A DNA stretch of 64,000 nucleotides from Altererythrobacter sp. C41 (GTDB lineage Bacteria; Pseudomonadota; Alphaproteobacteria; Sphingomonadales; Sphingomonadaceae). Positions within the stretch are counted from its first letter, which is position 1; every line of letters starts with the position of its first letter. The translations under genes and the position numbers were made by a program. Location of the stretch: the NCBI RefSeq assembly GCF_016803135.1, contig NZ_JAEVFE010000004.1, forward strand, positions 260,501 to 324,500. The letters run 5' to 3'. Below are positions 27,140-38,053 of the stretch, piece by piece. The notes under the pieces were generated by a model, which worked only from the letters and a program-made list of their open reading frames with translations, was not told where the DNA came from and did not search any database.

Positions 27140-28315
27140 ATGGCTAAGGAAAAATTCGAGCGGAACAAGCCGCACTGCAACATCGGCACCATCGGCCACG
27201 TCGACCACGGCAAGACCACGCTGACGGCGGCGATCACCAAGGTGCAGGGCGCCGCGGTCGATTTCGCGAACATCGACAAGGCCCCGGAAGAGCGTGAGCG
27301 CGGCATCACCATCTCGACCGCGCACGTCGAGTACGAGACCGACGCGCGCCACTACGCGCACGTCGACTGCCCGGGCCACGCCGACTACGTGAAGAACATG
27401 ATCACCGGTGCGGCGCAGATGGACGGCGCGATCCTGGTCGTGAACGCTGCCGACGGCCCGATGCCGCAGACCCGCGAGCACATCCTGCTCGCCCGTCAGG
27501 TCGGCGTGCCGGCGCTGGTCGTGTACATGAACAAGGTCGACCAGGTCGACGACGAGGAAATCCTCGAGCTCGTCGAACTGGAAGTGCGTGAGCTCCTGAG
27601 CTCGTACGACTTCGACGGCGACAACATTCCGATCGTCAAGGGTTCGGCTCTGGCCGCGCTCGAAGGCCGCGATCCGGAAATCGGCGAGAACTCCATCAAG
27701 GCTCTGATGGAAGCCGTCGACAACCACATCCCGCAGCCCGACCGTCCGGTCGACAAGCCGTTCCTGATGCCGATCGAAGACGTGTTCTCGATCTCGGGCC
27801 GCGGCACCGTGGTCACCGGCCGCGTCGAGACCGGCAAGGTCAACGTGGGCGACGAAGTCGAGATCGTGGGTATCCGCGACACGCAGAAGACCACCGTCAC
27901 CGGCGTCGAAATGTTCCGCAAGCTGCTCGACAGCGGCGAAGCCGGCGACAACATCGGTGCGCTGCTGCGCGGCACGGGCCGTGACGACGTGGAGCGCGGC
28001 CAGGTTCTCGCGAAGCCGGGTTCGGTCACTCCGCACACCGAGTTCAGCGCGGAAGTCTACGTGCTGTCGAAGGACGAAGGCGGCCGTCACACGCCGTTCT
28101 TCGCCAACTACCGCCCGCAGTTCTACTTCCGCACGACCGACGTGACCGGCGAAGTGATCCTCCCCGAGGGCACCGAGATGGTCATGCCGGGCGACAACGT
28201 GACGATCGGCGTCAAGCTGATCGCGCCGATCGCGATGGACGAAGGTCTTCGCTTCGCCATCCGTGAAGGCGGCCGCACCGTCGGTTCGGGGGTTGTCAGC
28301 AAGATCACGAAGTAA
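27140..28315 (+). CDS. tuf: Elongation factor Tu
   Basis: A 391-residue GTPase that delivers aminoacyl-tRNA. [30 protein letters not shown] and NKVD are the GTP-binding motifs. The frame is open to 27086, but [20 protein letters not shown] at 27140 is the family start. The fusA-tuf gap contains a 7-bp GGGCGGC/GCCGCCC hairpin (27064-27094) without a T-tract. A terminator follows the gene. No second tuf copy is in the window. Confidence 0.98.
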   Translation: MAKEKFERNKPHCNIGTIGHVDHGKTTLTAAITKVQGAAVDFANIDKAPEERERGITISTAHVEYETDARHYAHVDCPGHADYVKNMITGAAQMDGAILVVNAADGPMPQTREHILLARQVGVPALVVYMNKVDQVDDEEILELVELEVRELLSSYDFDGDNIPIVKGSALAALEGRDPEIGENSIKALMEAVDNHIPQPDRPVDKPFLMPIEDVFSISGRGTVVTGRVETGKVNVGDEVEIVGIRDTQKTTVTGVEMFRKLLDSGEAGDNIGALLRGTGRDDVERGQVLAKPGSVTPHTEFSAEVYVLSKDEGGRHTPFFANYRPQFYFRTTDVTGEVILPEGTEMVMPGDNVTIGVKLIAPIAMDEGLRFAIREGGRTVGSGVVSKITK

Positions 28316-28325
28316 TATAGGCGCG

Positions 28326-28364
28326 CGACCGGCGGGGGATTCGTCCCTCGCCGGTCGGATTTTT
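28326..28364 (+). terminator. Intrinsic terminator after tuf
   Basis: CGACCGGCG and CGCCGGTCG form a perfect 9-bp stem with a 14-base loop, followed by GATTTTT. It separates the str operon from the S10 operon, implying that rpsJ has its own promoter in 28365-28477 or depends on readthrough. Confidence 0.8.
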
Positions 28365-28477
28365 CGAAGGGGGCCGCCCCTGACCGGGTTTTCCGGGAGG
28401 CGGGGCTGGCCTTCTTTTTTTGGGGGCGAACGCCGCAACCGGTGGCGCTCCTTGGCTCTTTCGCATCGGTATAGGTA

Positions 28478-28789
28478 ATGGAAGCTCAGAACATCCGCAT
28501 TCGCCTCAAGGCGTTCGACCACCGCGTTCTCGACCAGGCGACTGGTGAAATCGCAGATACCGCGCGTCGTACGGGTGCTCTCATTCGTGGCCCCATTCCC
28601 ATGCCGACGCGGATCGAGAAGTTCACCGTGAACCGCGGCCCGCACATCGACAAGAAGTCGCGCGAGCAGTTCGAGGTGCGCACCTACAAGCGGCTGCTCG
28701 ACATCGTGCAGCCCAACGCCCAGACGGTCGACGCGCTGATGAAGCTCGACCTCGCCGCGGGCGTGAACGTGGAGATCAAATTGGCCTGA
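28478..28789 (+). CDS. rpsJ: 30S ribosomal protein S10 (NusE)
   Basis: 103 residues. [20 protein letters not shown] and the loop [27 protein letters not shown] are typical. S10 is also NusE, a partner of NusB and NusG in transcription-translation coupling. It is the first gene of the S10 operon, preceded by a terminator and 113 bases without an obvious consensus promoter. Confidence 0.98.
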   Translation: MEAQNIRIRLKAFDHRVLDQATGEIADTARRTGALIRGPIPMPTRIEKFTVNRGPHIDKKSREQFEVRTYKRLLDIVQPNAQTVDALMKLDLAAGVNVEIKLA

Positions 28790-28802
28790 GCCGATTTGCC
28801 GC

Positions 28803-28915
28803 GAGCCCCCGCGAAGGCGGGGGTCTCAGTCCTCCTGGTCGGACGTTAAAATGACCGGGCAAGTTTATAGGTCGCCGCAGGCGGCCTGAGGTCCCTGCCT
28901 TCGCAGGGACTCTCG
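28803..28915. repeat. Two-armed hairpin repeat, family A copy 2 (rpsJ-rplC)
   Basis: The left arm GAGCCCCCGCGAAGGCGGGG runs into GTCTCAG; the right arm CTGAGGTCCCTGCCTTCGCA runs into GGGACTCTCG. They are inverted across about 55 bases. Located within the S10 operon between rpsJ and rplC. Confidence 0.8.
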
Positions 28916-29069
28916 ACGACATAGGGATACCTCCGGTTTCAACCGGGCAAGCGTCCCCCGTCTCGCCTTCTTCGGAAGGCATTCAGCCCGGACGGGGCGA
29001 CGCATCATTACCAGGGCTGTCACGCACCTCCGGATGGGCCGGGGGTGCCTCTGTTTTAGGAGTCTTACG

Positions 29070-29969
29070 ATGCGCACCGGCGTTATCGCAAAGAAAGTCG
29101 GGATGACCCGCCTGTTCCAGGAGGATGGCCGGCACGTGCCCGTGACCGTTCTCGCTCTGGAAGACTGCCAGGTCGTTTCGCACCGCACCGCCGATCGCGA
29201 CGGCTACTTCGCGCTTCAGGTCGGTTCGGGCGAGGCCAAGCAGAAGAACGTGAACAAGCCGCAGCGCGAAGCTTTCGCGAAGGCGGAAGTGCCGTTGAAG
29301 ATGAAGGTCGCCGAGTTCCGCGTTGAGAACGAGGAAGGCCTGATGCCGGTCGGCGCGACGATCAGTGCCGAGCACTTCATCGCCGGGCAGAAGGTCGACA
29401 TCACCGGCCACACGCAGGGCAAGGGCTTTGCCGGCGCGATGAAGCGCTGGGGCTTCGGCGGTCTGCGCGCGTCGCACGGCGTTTCGCTCAGCCACCGTTC
29501 GCACGGTTCGACGGGTAATCGCCAGGATCCGGGCCGCGTCTTTAAGAACAAGAAGATGGCGGGCCACATGGGCGACCGTCAGCGCACGCAGCAGAACCTC
29601 GAGATCGTGCGCACCGACGCCGATCGCGGCCTCCTGTTCGTCAAGGGCTCGGTTCCGGGCGCGAAGAACGCCTGGCTGCTCGTTCGCGACGCCGTGAAGT
29701 TGCCGGTTCCCGAAGGCGTGCCGTTCCCCGGCGCGATCCTCGAGAAGAAGGGCACCGCTCCGGCGCACGAGGAAGCTGCCCCGGGTCTGGTCGAGAGCGC
29801 TGCCGAGCACGAAGTGCACGAGCAGGTCGACGCCGAACAGCAGGCGAAGCTGGCCGCAGAACAGCAGGCCGGGGCCGGTGACGACGTCACCCCCGCGGCA
29901 GGCGAAGAGAACAAGGCCGAAGGCGCTGCCAGTGATGGCGGGGCCGACGGCGAGAGCAAGGAGTCCTGA
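29070..29969 (+). CDS. rplC: 50S ribosomal protein L3, with acidic C-terminal extension
   Basis: 299 residues. The L3 core spans about 1-230 ([58 protein letters not shown] with the usually methylated Gln). The remaining ~65 residues form an Ala/Glu/Gln-rich tail ([20 protein letters not shown]) absent from E. coli L3, which has 209 residues. The tail is in frame and keeps the neighbours' codon style, so it is probably real. The function of the tail is unknown. Confidence 0.97.
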   Translation: MRTGVIAKKVGMTRLFQEDGRHVPVTVLALEDCQVVSHRTADRDGYFALQVGSGEAKQKNVNKPQREAFAKAEVPLKMKVAEFRVENEEGLMPVGATISAEHFIAGQKVDITGHTQGKGFAGAMKRWGFGGLRASHGVSLSHRSHGSTGNRQDPGRVFKNKKMAGHMGDRQRTQQNLEIVRTDADRGLLFVKGSVPGAKNAWLLVRDAVKLPVPEGVPFPGAILEKKGTAPAHEEAAPGLVESAAEHEVHEQVDAEQQAKLAAEQQAGAGDDVTPAAGEENKAEGAASDGGADGESKES

Positions 29970-29971
29970 TC

Positions 29972-30595
29972 GTGAAGGTCAAGGTCCAGAAACTCGACGG
30001 CAAGGCGTCGGGCGACATCGAGCTCAATGACGCCGTGTTCGGCGTCGAGCCGCGCGCCGACATCCTGCACCGCGTCGTCACCTGGCAGCTCGAGAACCGG
30101 CGCGGCACCGCCCGCCCGACTCGCGAGCGGTCCGATGTCGCGCGCACCGGCAAGAAGTTCGGCCGTCAGAAGGGCGGCGGCACGGCTCGTCACGGCGACC
30201 GCGCTGCTCCGATCTTCATCGGCGGCGGCAAGGCGCACGGCGCCCGTCTGCGCGACTTCGACGTCTCGCTGAACAAGAAGATCCGCGCGCTCGGCCTGAA
30301 GATGGCGCTTTCGAGCAAGGCGAAGGACGGCCTCGTGGTCGTCGACAGCCTTGAGCTCAAGGACGCCAAGACCAAGGCCGTCGCCGAAGCGTTCGGCAAG
30401 AACGGTTGGAACGGCAAGGTGCTGGTGATCGACGGCGAGGCCGTGAACGAAGGCTTCAAGAAGGCCGCGGGCAATCTCAAGGGGGTCAACGTGCTCCCCG
30501 CGATCGGCGCCAACGTCTACGACATCCTGAAGCACGACACGCTGGTCCTGACCAAGGACGCGGTCGAAAAGCTGGAGGCGCGCTTCAATGGCTAA
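29972..30595 (+). CDS. rplD: 50S ribosomal protein L4
   Basis: 207 residues, GTG start at 29972, two bases after the rplC stop. [35 protein letters not shown] is the extended loop lining the exit tunnel. In E. coli L4 represses the S10 operon; no comparable leader is visible here. Its end overlaps rplW by eight bases. Confidence 0.97.
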   Translation: MKVKVQKLDGKASGDIELNDAVFGVEPRADILHRVVTWQLENRRGTARPTRERSDVARTGKKFGRQKGGGTARHGDRAAPIFIGGGKAHGARLRDFDVSLNKKIRALGLKMALSSKAKDGLVVVDSLELKDAKTKAVAEAFGKNGWNGKVLVIDGEAVNEGFKKAAGNLKGVNVLPAIGANVYDILKHDTLVLTKDAVEKLEARFNG

Positions 30596-30896
30596 GAAGC
30601 AGGAAATCGATGCGCGTCACTACGACGTGATCCTCAGCCCCCACATCACCGAGAAGTCGACCCTGCTTTCGGAGCAGAACGGCGTCGTCTTCAAGGTGGC
30701 GAACGATGCGACCAAGCCGCAGATCAAGGAAGCGGTGGAAGCGCTGTTCGACGTGAAGGTGAAGGGCGTGAATACGATCGTCGTCAAGGGCAAGACGAAG
30801 CGCTGGAAGGGCAAGCCCTACAAGCGCAGCGACCTGAAGAAGGCGGTGGTGACGCTGGCGGAAGGTGACTCGATCGACGTCACCGGCGGAATCTGA
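30588..30896 (+). CDS. rplW: 50S ribosomal protein L23
   Basis: 102 residues. [21 protein letters not shown] and [21 protein letters not shown] are typical. L23 sits at the tunnel exit and docks trigger factor and SRP. It starts inside the 3' end of rplD and ends 11 bases before rplB. Confidence 0.97.
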   Translation: MAKKQEIDARHYDVILSPHITEKSTLLSEQNGVVFKVANDATKPQIKEAVEALFDVKVKGVNTIVVKGKTKRWKGKPYKRSDLKKAVVTLAEGDSIDVTGGI

Positions 30897-30907
30897 GGGC
30901 AGGACAG

Positions 30908-31744
30908 ATGGCACTCAAGAACTACAAACCGACGAGCCCCGCGCGCCGCGGCCTCATCCTCGTCGACAAGTCCGGCCTGTACAAGGGCAAGCCGGTCAAG
31001 TCGCTGACGGAAGGCAAGCGCAAGACGGGCGGCCGCAACAACAAGGGCCATGTCACCTCGCGCGGCATGGGCGGCGGTCACAAGCAGAAGTACCGCTTCA
31101 TCGACTTCAAGCGTCGCAAGTGGGACGTCGAGGGCACCGTGGAGCGGATCGAGTACGATCCCAACCGCACGGCCTTCATCGCGCTGATCAAGTATGCCGA
31201 TGGCGAGCTGACCTACATCCTGGCGCCGCAGCGTCTGGCCGTGGGCGACAAGGTCGTCGCCGGCGAGAAGACCGACACCAAACCGGGCAACGCCATGCTG
31301 CTCGGCCAGATGCCGGTCGGCACGATCTGCCACAACGTCGAGATGAAGCCGGGCAAGGGCGGCCAGATCGCCCGTTCGGCGGGCGCCTACGTCCAGCTCG
31401 TCGGTCGTGACCGCGGCCTGGTGATCGTTCGCCTCAATTCGGGCGAGCAGCGTTACCTGCGGGCGGACTGCATGGGTACGGTTGGCGCGGTGTCGAACCC
31501 CGACAACCAGAACCAGAACCTGGGCAAGGCCGGTCGCCGCCGCTGGATGGGCATCAAGCCGCTCACCCGCGGTGTCGCCAAGAACCCGGTCGACCACCCG
31601 CACGGCGGCGGTGAAGGCCGCACCTCGGGCGGCCGTCACCCGGTCACCCCGTGGGGCAAGCCGACCAAGGGCGCCCGGACCCGCAAGAACAAGGCGACGG
31701 ACAAGATGATCATCCGTTCGCGCCACGCGAAGAAGAAGAGGTAA
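30908..31744 (+). CDS. rplB: 50S ribosomal protein L2
   Basis: 278 residues, the full family length. [20 protein letters not shown] opens the protein, and [17 protein letters not shown] contains the conserved histidine near the peptidyl transferase centre. Needed for subunit association and peptide bond formation. Followed 6 bases later by rpsS. Confidence 0.98.
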   Translation: MALKNYKPTSPARRGLILVDKSGLYKGKPVKSLTEGKRKTGGRNNKGHVTSRGMGGGHKQKYRFIDFKRRKWDVEGTVERIEYDPNRTAFIALIKYADGELTYILAPQRLAVGDKVVAGEKTDTKPGNAMLLGQMPVGTICHNVEMKPGKGGQIARSAGAYVQLVGRDRGLVIVRLNSGEQRYLRADCMGTVGAVSNPDNQNQNLGKAGRRRWMGIKPLTRGVAKNPVDHPHGGGEGRTSGGRHPVTPWGKPTKGARTRKNKATDKMIIRSRHAKKKR

Positions 31745-31750
31745 TCGGAC

Positions 31751-32026
31751 ATGGCTCGTTCCGTCTGGAAAGGTCCGTTCGTCGAGCTCAGCCTTCTCAA
31801 GAAGGCTGAGGACGCACAGGAAGCCGGTGGCCGTGCGCCGATCAAGACCTGGTCGCGTCGCAGCACGATCCTGCCGCAGTTCGTCGGCCTGACGTTCAAC
31901 GTCTACAATGGCCAGAAGTTCATCCCGGTCTCCGTTTCGGAAGACATGGTCGGCCACAAGCTCGGCGAGTTCGCGCCCACGCGCAACTTCCCGGGCCACG
32001 CTGCCGACAAGAAGGGTAAGCGCTAA
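31751..32026 (+). CDS. rpsS: 30S ribosomal protein S19
   Basis: 91 residues. [20 protein letters not shown] and [22 protein letters not shown] are standard; S19 forms a head complex with S13. The stop TAA shares its last base with the rplV ATG. Confidence 0.97.
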   Translation: MARSVWKGPFVELSLLKKAEDAQEAGGRAPIKTWSRRSTILPQFVGLTFNVYNGQKFIPVSVSEDMVGHKLGEFAPTRNFPGHAADKKGKR

Positions 32027-32403
32027 TGGGCAAGCAGAAAGCTCCCCGCCGCGTTGCGGACAACGAGGCGCTGGCCGTCGGCACCACGATCCGTGGTTCG
32101 GCGCAGAAGCTGAACCTCGTCGCCGAGCTGATCCGCGGCAAGAAGGCCGAGGACGCGATGAGCATCCTCGCCTTCTCGAAGAAGGCGATGGCGCGCGACG
32201 CGCAGAAGGTGCTCGCCTCGGCGATCGCCAATGCCGAGAACAACCACGACCTGGACGTCGACGCGCTGGTGGTTGCGGAAGCTTCCGTCGGCAAGTCGAT
32301 CACCATGAAGCGCTTCCACACGCGCGGACGGGGCAAGAGCACCCGCATCCTCAAGCCGTTCAGCCGGCTGCGCATCGTGGTTCGCGAGCAGGAAGAGGCG
32401 TAA
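32026..32403 (+). CDS. rplV: 50S ribosomal protein L22
   Basis: 125 residues. The core [25 protein letters not shown] is followed by the beta hairpin [19 protein letters not shown], which reaches into the exit tunnel and is the site of macrolide resistance changes elsewhere. No deletion is seen in this loop. Confidence 0.97.
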   Translation: MGKQKAPRRVADNEALAVGTTIRGSAQKLNLVAELIRGKKAEDAMSILAFSKKAMARDAQKVLASAIANAENNHDLDVDALVVAEASVGKSITMKRFHTRGRGKSTRILKPFSRLRIVVREQEEA

Positions 32404-32404
32404 G

Positions 32405-33100
32405 ATGGGCCAGAAGAGCAATCCGATCGGTCTGCGCCTGCAGATCAACCGCACCTGGGACAGCCGCTGGTACGCCGAAGGGCGCGACTATGCGCGGCTG
32501 CTCAAGGAAGACATCGAGATCCGCAAGTACATCATCGAGAACCTGCCGCAGGCGGCGATCTCGAAGGTGGTGATCGAGCGTCCGGCCAAGCTGTGCCGGG
32601 TCTCGATCTATGCGGCCCGTCCCGGCGTCATCATCGGCAAGAAGGGCGCGGACATCGAGAAGCTGCGCTCCAAGCTGTCGACCATGACCGAGAGCGAGGT
32701 GAAGCTGAACATCGTCGAGATCCGCAAGCCGGAAGTCGATGCCAAGCTCGTCGCGCAGGGCATTGCCGACCAGCTCGTGCGCCGCGTGGCATTCCGCCGG
32801 GCGATGAAGCGCGCGATGCAGTCCGCCATGCGTCTGGGTGCCGAAGGCATCAAGATCGTCTGCGGCGGCCGCCTCGGCGGTGCGGAAATCGCCCGTGTCG
32901 AGCAGTACCGCGAAGGCCGCGTGCCGCTGCACACGCTGCGCGCCAACATCGACTATGCCGAGGCCGAGGCGCTGACCGCCTACGGCATCATCGGCATCAA
33001 GGTGTGGGTCTTCAAGGGCGAGATCCTCGGCCATGATCCGACGGCGCAGGACCGTCTGATGATGGAATCGCAGACCTCCGGCGTCCGTCCGGCTCGCTGA
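32405..33100 (+). CDS. rpsC: 30S ribosomal protein S3
   Basis: 231 residues. [20 protein letters not shown], the KH-domain motif [18 protein letters not shown] and VKIWVFKGEI-like VWVFKGEIL are present. S3 lines the mRNA entry tunnel and has helicase activity with S4 and S5. It begins one base after rplV. Confidence 0.98.
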   Translation: MGQKSNPIGLRLQINRTWDSRWYAEGRDYARLLKEDIEIRKYIIENLPQAAISKVVIERPAKLCRVSIYAARPGVIIGKKGADIEKLRSKLSTMTESEVKLNIVEIRKPEVDAKLVAQGIADQLVRRVAFRRAMKRAMQSAMRLGAEGIKIVCGGRLGGAEIARVEQYREGRVPLHTLRANIDYAEAEALTAYGIIGIKVWVFKGEILGHDPTAQDRLMMESQTSGVRPAR

Positions 33101-33115
33101 GATTAGGTAAGAGCA

Positions 33116-33547
33116 ATGCTGCAACCGAAGAAAACCAAGTTCCGCAAGGCCTTCAAGGGCCGGATCAAGGGCGACGCCAAGGGCGGCACCGCGCTGAACT
33201 TCGGCTCGTACGGCCTCAAGGCCATGGAGCCGGAGCGGATCACCGCACGCCAGATCGAGGCTGCGCGCCGTGCGATCACGCGCCACATCAAGCGCCAGGG
33301 GCGCCTGTGGATCCGCGTGTTCCCCGACGTGCCGGTGTCGAAGAAGCCTGCCGAAGTCCGTCAGGGTAAGGGCAAGGGTTCGGTCGAATACTGGGCCGCC
33401 CGCGTGAAGCCCGGCCGCATCCTGTTCGAGCTCGACGGCGTCGCCGGCCCGCTCGCCGCCGAAGCGTTCGAGCGCGCGGCGATGAAGCTGCCGATCAAGA
33501 CCAAGGTCGTCGCCCGTCTCGGCGACACCTCGCATCTGGAGGGTTGA
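33116..33547 (+). CDS. rplP: 50S ribosomal protein L16
   Basis: 143 residues. [19 protein letters not shown] and [29 protein letters not shown] are conserved; the Arg in [10 protein letters not shown] is hydroxylated in some bacteria. It organises the A-site of the large subunit. The TGA is 2 bases before the rpmC ATG. Confidence 0.97.
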   Translation: MLQPKKTKFRKAFKGRIKGDAKGGTALNFGSYGLKAMEPERITARQIEAARRAITRHIKRQGRLWIRVFPDVPVSKKPAEVRQGKGKGSVEYWAARVKPGRILFELDGVAGPLAAEAFERAAMKLPIKTKVVARLGDTSHLEG

Positions 33548-33549
33548 TC

Positions 33550-33759
33550 ATGACCAAGATTGAAGACCTCCGGACGAAGACCGACGACCAGCTCGACGCG
33601 CAGCTCACCGAGCTCAAGCGCGAGCAGTTCAACCTCCGCTTCCAGGCGGCGACCAACCAGTTGGAAGCCCCGGCGCGGATCCGCCAGGTTCGCCGCTCGA
33701 TCGCGCAGATCAAGACTCTGCAGAACGAGCGCGCCGCCGCGGCGGCAGCCAAGGCTTGA
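33550..33759 (+). CDS. rpmC: 50S ribosomal protein L29
   Basis: 69 residues of two helices: [20 protein letters not shown] and [20 protein letters not shown], with an Ala-rich end. ATG at 33550 is preferred to an in-frame TTG at 33544 that overlaps rplP. It lies next to L23 at the tunnel exit. Confidence 0.96.
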   Translation: MTKIEDLRTKTDDQLDAQLTELKREQFNLRFQAATNQLEAPARIRQVRRSIAQIKTLQNERAAAAAAKA

Positions 33760-33770
33760 GGAGCTAGACA

Positions 33771-34046
33771 ATGCCGAAGCGTATCCTGATCGGGACTGTC
33801 ACCTCCGACAAGACCGACAAGACCGTCACCGTGCTGGTCGAGCGTAAGGTGAAGCACCCGCTCTACGGGAAGATCATCCGCCGCTCGAAGAAGTACCACG
33901 CGCACGACGAGAGCAACGAGTACAAGCTGGGCGACACCGTCCGGATCGAGGAGACCAAGCCGATCTCCAAGACCAAGACCTGGAAGGTGATCGACCGCGT
34001 TGTCGCGGGCGGCGTGCAGGCGATCGAGGCCGATCTCGAGGCCTGA
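33771..34046 (+). CDS. rpsQ: 30S ribosomal protein S17
   Basis: 91 residues. [20 protein letters not shown] is followed by the OB-fold motif [21 protein letters not shown] primary 16S-binding protein. A 98-base gap without a recognisable signal follows before rplN. Confidence 0.97.
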   Translation: MPKRILIGTVTSDKTDKTVTVLVERKVKHPLYGKIIRRSKKYHAHDESNEYKLGDTVRIEETKPISKTKTWKVIDRVVAGGVQAIEADLEA

Positions 34047-34144
34047 CCGCCGAAGTGATTTCAACCGATCCTCGGCTTCGAGGACAGGCGTTTTTGGAAC
34101 TGCCGGACGGGTTCCGGCAAGCCAGGTAAGAAGGAACCGCATCG

Positions 34145-34513
34145 ATGATTCAGATGCAATCGAACCTAGACGTCGCGGACAACAGCGGCGCGAAGCGCGT
34201 CCAGTGCATCAAGGTGCTGGGCGGGTCGAAGCGCCGCACCGCGAGCGTCGGCGACGTGATCGTCGTTTCCGTGAAGGAAGCGCAGCCGCGTGCCCGCGTG
34301 AAGAAGGGCGACGTTCACCGCGCGGTGATCGTTCGCACGAAGAAGGACGTTCGCCGCCCCGACGGCAGCGTGATCCGCTTCGATTCGAACGCCGCGGTCC
34401 TCGTCAACAAGAACGAGGAACCGATCGGCACACGTATCTTCGGCCCCGTCGTGCGCGAACTGCGCGGGCGCGGGTTCATGAAGATCATCTCGCTCGCTCC
34501 GGAGGTGCTGTAA
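34145..34513 (+). CDS. rplN: 50S ribosomal protein L14
   Basis: 122 residues, the canonical length. [20 protein letters not shown] and [20 protein letters not shown] mark both ends. It forms an intersubunit bridge and is the RsfS silencing-factor site. Its TAA overlaps the rplX ATG (TAATG). Confidence 0.98.
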   Translation: MIQMQSNLDVADNSGAKRVQCIKVLGGSKRRTASVGDVIVVSVKEAQPRARVKKGDVHRAVIVRTKKDVRRPDGSVIRFDSNAAVLVNKNEEPIGTRIFGPVVRELRGRGFMKIISLAPEVL

Positions 34514-34833
34514 TGGCCGCCGCCAAGATCAAGAAGGGCGACAACGTCGTCGTGCTCTCGGGCAAGGACAAGGGCCGCACCGGCACCGTCCAGAAGGTCA
34601 TGCCGAAGGAAGGCAAGATCGTCGTCGAGGGCGTGAACGTCGCTGCCCGTCACCGCAAGCCGAGCCAGGCCAACCCGCAGGGTGGCATCGACCGCTTCGA
34701 AGCGCCGATGTCGATTTCCAAGGTTGCCGTGGCCGATCCCAAGGACGGCAAGCCGACCCGCGTCCGCTTCGAGGAGCGCGACGGGAAGAAGGTCCGCGTC
34801 GCCGTCAAGTCCGGGGAGACCATCGATGGCTGA
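34513..34833 (+). CDS. rplX: 50S ribosomal protein L24
   Basis: 106 residues. The KOW motif is in [34 protein letters not shown]. An assembly initiator for the large subunit. The frame is open far upstream (34000), but that part is a shadow of rplN. It overlaps rplE by eight bases. Confidence 0.97.
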   Translation: MAAAKIKKGDNVVVLSGKDKGRTGTVQKVMPKEGKIVVEGVNVAARHRKPSQANPQGGIDRFEAPMSISKVAVADPKDGKPTRVRFEERDGKKVRVAVKSGETIDG

Positions 34834-35410
34834 CAAGTACATCCCGCGTCTGAAGACCAGCTACGACGAGCAGATCGTCAAGGCGATGACCGAGAAGTTC
34901 GGTTACAAGAACCGGCTCGAAGTCCCGCGGCTCGAGAAGATCACGCTCAACATGGGCGTGGGCGAGGCGAGCCAGGACAAGAAGAAGGTCCAGACCGCGG
35001 CCGAGGAAATGGCCCTGATCGCCGGCCAGAAGCCGGTCATCACCAAGGCCAAGAAGTCGATCGCGCAGTTCAAGCTGCGCGAGGGCATGCCGATCGGCTG
35101 CAAGGTCACCCTGCGCCGTGAACGCATGTACGAGTTCCTCGACCGCCTGGTGACCGTCGCGATGCCGCGCATCCGCGACTTCCGCGGACTGAACCCGAAG
35201 AGCTTCGACGGGCACGGCAACTATGCGATGGGCCTGAAGGAACAGATCATCTTCCCGGAAATCTCGTACGACAAGATCGAGAAGGTCCGGGGCATGGATA
35301 TCATCGTGACCACGACGGCGAAGACCGACGAGGAAGCCCGCGAACTGCTGCGTCTGTTCGGTTTCCCGTTCCCTGCCGAGCAGGGCGCCGAAGAGAAGGA
35401 GGCCGCGTGA
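34826..35410 (+). CDS. rplE: 50S ribosomal protein L5
   Basis: 194 residues. [23 protein letters not shown] and [25 protein letters not shown] are typical; it binds 5S rRNA with L18. A short acidic tail ([10 protein letters not shown]) extends beyond the E. coli end. A 43-base gap follows. Confidence 0.97.
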   Translation: MADKYIPRLKTSYDEQIVKAMTEKFGYKNRLEVPRLEKITLNMGVGEASQDKKKVQTAAEEMALIAGQKPVITKAKKSIAQFKLREGMPIGCKVTLRRERMYEFLDRLVTVAMPRIRDFRGLNPKSFDGHGNYAMGLKEQIIFPEISYDKIEKVRGMDIIVTTTAKTDEEARELLRLFGFPFPAEQGAEEKEAA

Positions 35411-35453
35411 GCGGCCCCCTGAACGCTAGGAAAGCAAAGAGAGCTTAAGTCCA

Positions 35454-35759
35454 ATGGCGAAACTGAGTTCCATCAACAAGAACGAGCGTCGCAAGAAGCT
35501 CGTGAAGAAGTACGCTGCGAAGTACGCCAAGCTGAAGGCGATCGCGGACGACGAGTCGCTCGACGAGGGCGAACGTCTGATCGCGCGCCTGAAGATGGCG
35601 GAGATTCCGCGCAACGGAAACCCGACACGTGTGCGCAACCGCTGCACCACCACCGGCCGCCCGCGCGGCTATTACCGCAAGTTCGGCCTCAACCGCATCG
35701 AACTGCGCGATCTCGGCAACAAGGGCCTGATTCCGGGCCTGACCAAGTCGAGCTGGTGA
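35454..35759 (+). CDS. rpsN: 30S ribosomal protein S14 (zinc-independent form)
   Basis: 101 residues. [20 protein letters not shown] and [25 protein letters not shown] are the markers. The zinc-binding CxxC pairs of the short S14 form are absent, so this is the long C-minus type. Confidence 0.97.
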   Translation: MAKLSSINKNERRKKLVKKYAAKYAKLKAIADDESLDEGERLIARLKMAEIPRNGNPTRVRNRCTTTGRPRGYYRKFGLNRIELRDLGNKGLIPGLTKSSW

Positions 35760-35770
35760 GGATCTGACAG

Positions 35771-36166
35771 ATGGCTATGACCGATCCCCTGGGTGATATG
35801 CTCACCCGTATCCGCAACGGGCAGCAGGCGAAGAAGGACAGCGTCCTTTCGCCGGCGTCCAAGCTGCGTGCGAACGTGCTCGAAGTGCTCCAGCGTGAAG
35901 GCTACATCCGTGGCTACAGCGAGGACACGACCGGCAAGCACCCCGCGCTGCGGATCGAACTGAAGTACTTCGAGGGCGAACCTGCGATCAAGCACGTCGC
36001 CCGCGTCTCCAAGCCCGGCCGCCGGATCTACTCGGGTTCCAAGGAACTCCCGACCGTCCGCAACGGCCTCGGCATCACCATCGTCTCGACGCCCCGCGGC
36101 GTGCTTTCCGATGCGGAAGCCCGTTCGCAGAACGTCGGCGGCGAAGTGCTGGCGGAGGTGTTCTGA
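35771..36166 (+). CDS. rpsH: 30S ribosomal protein S8
   Basis: 131 residues. [22 protein letters not shown] and [32 protein letters not shown] are standard. In E. coli S8 is the translational repressor of the spc operon. The stop overlaps the rplF start (TGATG). Confidence 0.97.
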   Translation: MAMTDPLGDMLTRIRNGQQAKKDSVLSPASKLRANVLEVLQREGYIRGYSEDTTGKHPALRIELKYFEGEPAIKHVARVSKPGRRIYSGSKELPTVRNGLGITIVSTPRGVLSDAEARSQNVGGEVLAEVF

Positions 36167-36699
36167 TGAGCCGCATCGGCAAGAAGCCGGTGGCGATCCC
36201 GAGCGGGGTCACCGCCACGATCGATAACGGCACGCTGACCGTGAAGGGGCCCAAGGGCACCCTTTCGCTGGGGCTGGCCGACGAGGTCGAGTACAAGCTC
36301 GAGGGCGACGAGATCAGCGTCAAGCCGGCGAACGACACCCGTCGCAGCCGCGACTTCTGGGGCATGCAGCGTACGCTCGTGTCCAACCTGGTCGAAGGCG
36401 TGACCGAAGGCTACACCAAGGTCCTCGAGATCTCGGGCGTCGGCTACCGTGCGCAGGCGCAGGGCAAGAAGCTCAAGCTTCAGCTCGGCTACAGCCACGA
36501 CGTCGACCTGGACGTGCCCGAAGGCCTGGAAGTGAAGACCCCGGATCAGACCACGGTCGAGATCAGCGGGATCGACAAGCAGGCCGTGGGCCAGTTCGCC
36601 GCCGAAGTCCGCCGCTGGCGCAAGCCCGAACCCTACAAGGGCAAGGGCATCAAGTACCGCGGCGAGTACATCTTCCGCAAGGAAGGGAAGAAGAAGTAA
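36166..36699 (+). CDS. rplF: 50S ribosomal protein L6
   Basis: 177 residues with the duplicated L6 fold. [20 protein letters not shown] opens the protein; [20 protein letters not shown] is the C-terminal signature. It lies near the sarcin-ricin loop. Confidence 0.98.
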   Translation: MSRIGKKPVAIPSGVTATIDNGTLTVKGPKGTLSLGLADEVEYKLEGDEISVKPANDTRRSRDFWGMQRTLVSNLVEGVTEGYTKVLEISGVGYRAQAQGKKLKLQLGYSHDVDLDVPEGLEVKTPDQTTVEISGIDKQAVGQFAAEVRRWRKPEPYKGKGIKYRGEYIFRKEGKKK

Positions 36700-36700
36700 G

Positions 36701-37045
36701 ATGGCCAAGCTTTCCCTTTTCGAACGCCGCCGTCGCCGTGTCCGCACGGCCCTGCGCAGCCGCGCCGGCGATCGCCCCCGTCTGTCGGTGCACCGCACCG
36801 GCAAGCACATCTACGCCCAGATCATCGACGATGCCGGGGGCAAGACGATTGCCGCCGCCTCGACGCTGGGCGGGAAGACCTCGGGTGCCAATGTCGAAGC
36901 TGCCAAGCAGGTCGGCACGGACATCGCCGCGGCCGCCAAGAAGGCGGGCGTGACCACCGTCGTCTTCGATCGCGGTGGCTTCCTGTTCCACGGCCGCGTC
37001 AAGGCGCTGGCCGACGCCGCCCGCGAAGGCGGGCTGGAGTTCTGA
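36701..37045 (+). CDS. rplR: 50S ribosomal protein L18
   Basis: 114 residues. [34 protein letters not shown] and [26 protein letters not shown] are typical of the 5S rRNA-binding protein. It starts one base after rplF; its stop overlaps rpsE by one base. Confidence 0.97.
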   Translation: MAKLSLFERRRRRVRTALRSRAGDRPRLSVHRTGKHIYAQIIDDAGGKTIAAASTLGGKTSGANVEAAKQVGTDIAAAAKKAGVTTVVFDRGGFLFHGRVKALADAAREGGLEF

Positions 37046-37857
37046 TGATGGCTGAAGAAAACAACACCGAGAACACCGAAAACACCGGGGCCGAGATCCA
37101 GGCCGCCGCTGCGACGGAGCAGCCGACCACCGGCACCGAAGGTGCGGAGACGGCGACGACCGAGGCTGCGGACAACCAGTCGGCCGAAAGCGGCGATGCC
37201 ACGCAGCAGCGCGGCCGTGGCCGCGGCGGGCGCGACGGTGGTGACCGGGGCGGGCGCGAAGGCGGACGGGGCCGTGGCCGCGGCCGCGACGACCGCCGCG
37301 GCAACCGCCGCGAGGAAGAAGACGACGGGATCATCGAGAAGCTCGTCCACATCAACCGCGTCTCGAAGACGGTGAAGGGCGGCAAGCGCTTCGGCTTCGC
37401 GGCGCTGGTCGTGGTCGGCGACGGCTCGGGCCGCGTGGGCTTCGGCCACGGCAAGGCCCGCGAGGTGCCCGAGGCGATCTCCAAGGCGACCGCTTCGGCG
37501 CGCAAGAAGATGATCCGCGTTCCGCTCAAGGAAGGCCGCACGCTGCACCACGACGGCAAGGGCCGTTTCGGTGCCGGCAAGGTCACCGTGCGCACCGCGC
37601 CTCCGGGTACCGGCATCATCGCCGGCGGTCCGATGCGCGCCGTGTTCGAGAGCCTGGGCGTGGCCGACGTGGTGACCAAGTCGGTCGGCACGTCCAACCC
37701 CTACAACATGATCCGCGCCACGTTCGACGCGCTGACCGACCAGACTTCGCCGAAGTCGGTCGCGCAGCGCCGGGGCAAGAAGGTCGCCGACCTTCTCGGT
37801 CGCGGTGGCGCCAGCGAGGCCGAGGCTGAAGCCGACGCCGCAGCTATCGTGGAGTAA
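37045..37857 (+). CDS. rpsE: 30S ribosomal protein S5 with long N-terminal extension
   Basis: 270 residues against 167 in E. coli. Residues 1-55 are Glu/Asn/Thr/Ala-rich and low complexity; 56-90 form an Arg-Gly-rich box ([27 protein letters not shown]). The S5 core starts near [20 protein letters not shown] and is intact ([13 protein letters not shown]). The start is ATGATG, either codon possible. The extension stays in frame between tightly packed neighbours, so it is genuine. Its role is unknown; RNA contact at the mRNA entry side is a reasonable guess. Confidence 0.97.
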   Translation: MMAEENNTENTENTGAEIQAAAATEQPTTGTEGAETATTEAADNQSAESGDATQQRGRGRGGRDGGDRGGREGGRGRGRGRDDRRGNRREEEDDGIIEKLVHINRVSKTVKGGKRFGFAALVVVGDGSGRVGFGHGKAREVPEAISKATASARKKMIRVPLKEGRTLHHDGKGRFGAGKVTVRTAPPGTGIIAGGPMRAVFESLGVADVVTKSVGTSNPYNMIRATFDALTDQTSPKSVAQRRGKKVADLLGRGGASEAEAEADAAAIVE

Positions 37858-37862
37858 TCGAG

Positions 37863-38048
37863 ATGGCGAACAACAAGACCATCAAGATCAAGCAGATCGG
37901 TTCGCCGATCCGCCGCCCGGAAAGCCAGCGCAAGATCCTCGTCGGTCTGGGCCTCGACAAGATGCACAAGGTCGTCGAGCGTCAGGACACCCCCGAGGTG
38001 CGCGGCGCGATCGCCAAGATCCCGCATCTGGTGGCGATCCTCGATTGA
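37863..38048 (+). CDS. rpmD: 50S ribosomal protein L30
   Basis: 61 residues. [22 protein letters not shown] and [20 protein letters not shown] are conserved. It begins 5 bases after rpsE and is followed by a family A hairpin repeat. Confidence 0.97.
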   Translation: MANNKTIKIKQIGSPIRRPESQRKILVGLGLDKMHKVVERQDTPEVRGAIAKIPHLVAILD

Positions 38049-38053
38049 CATGC

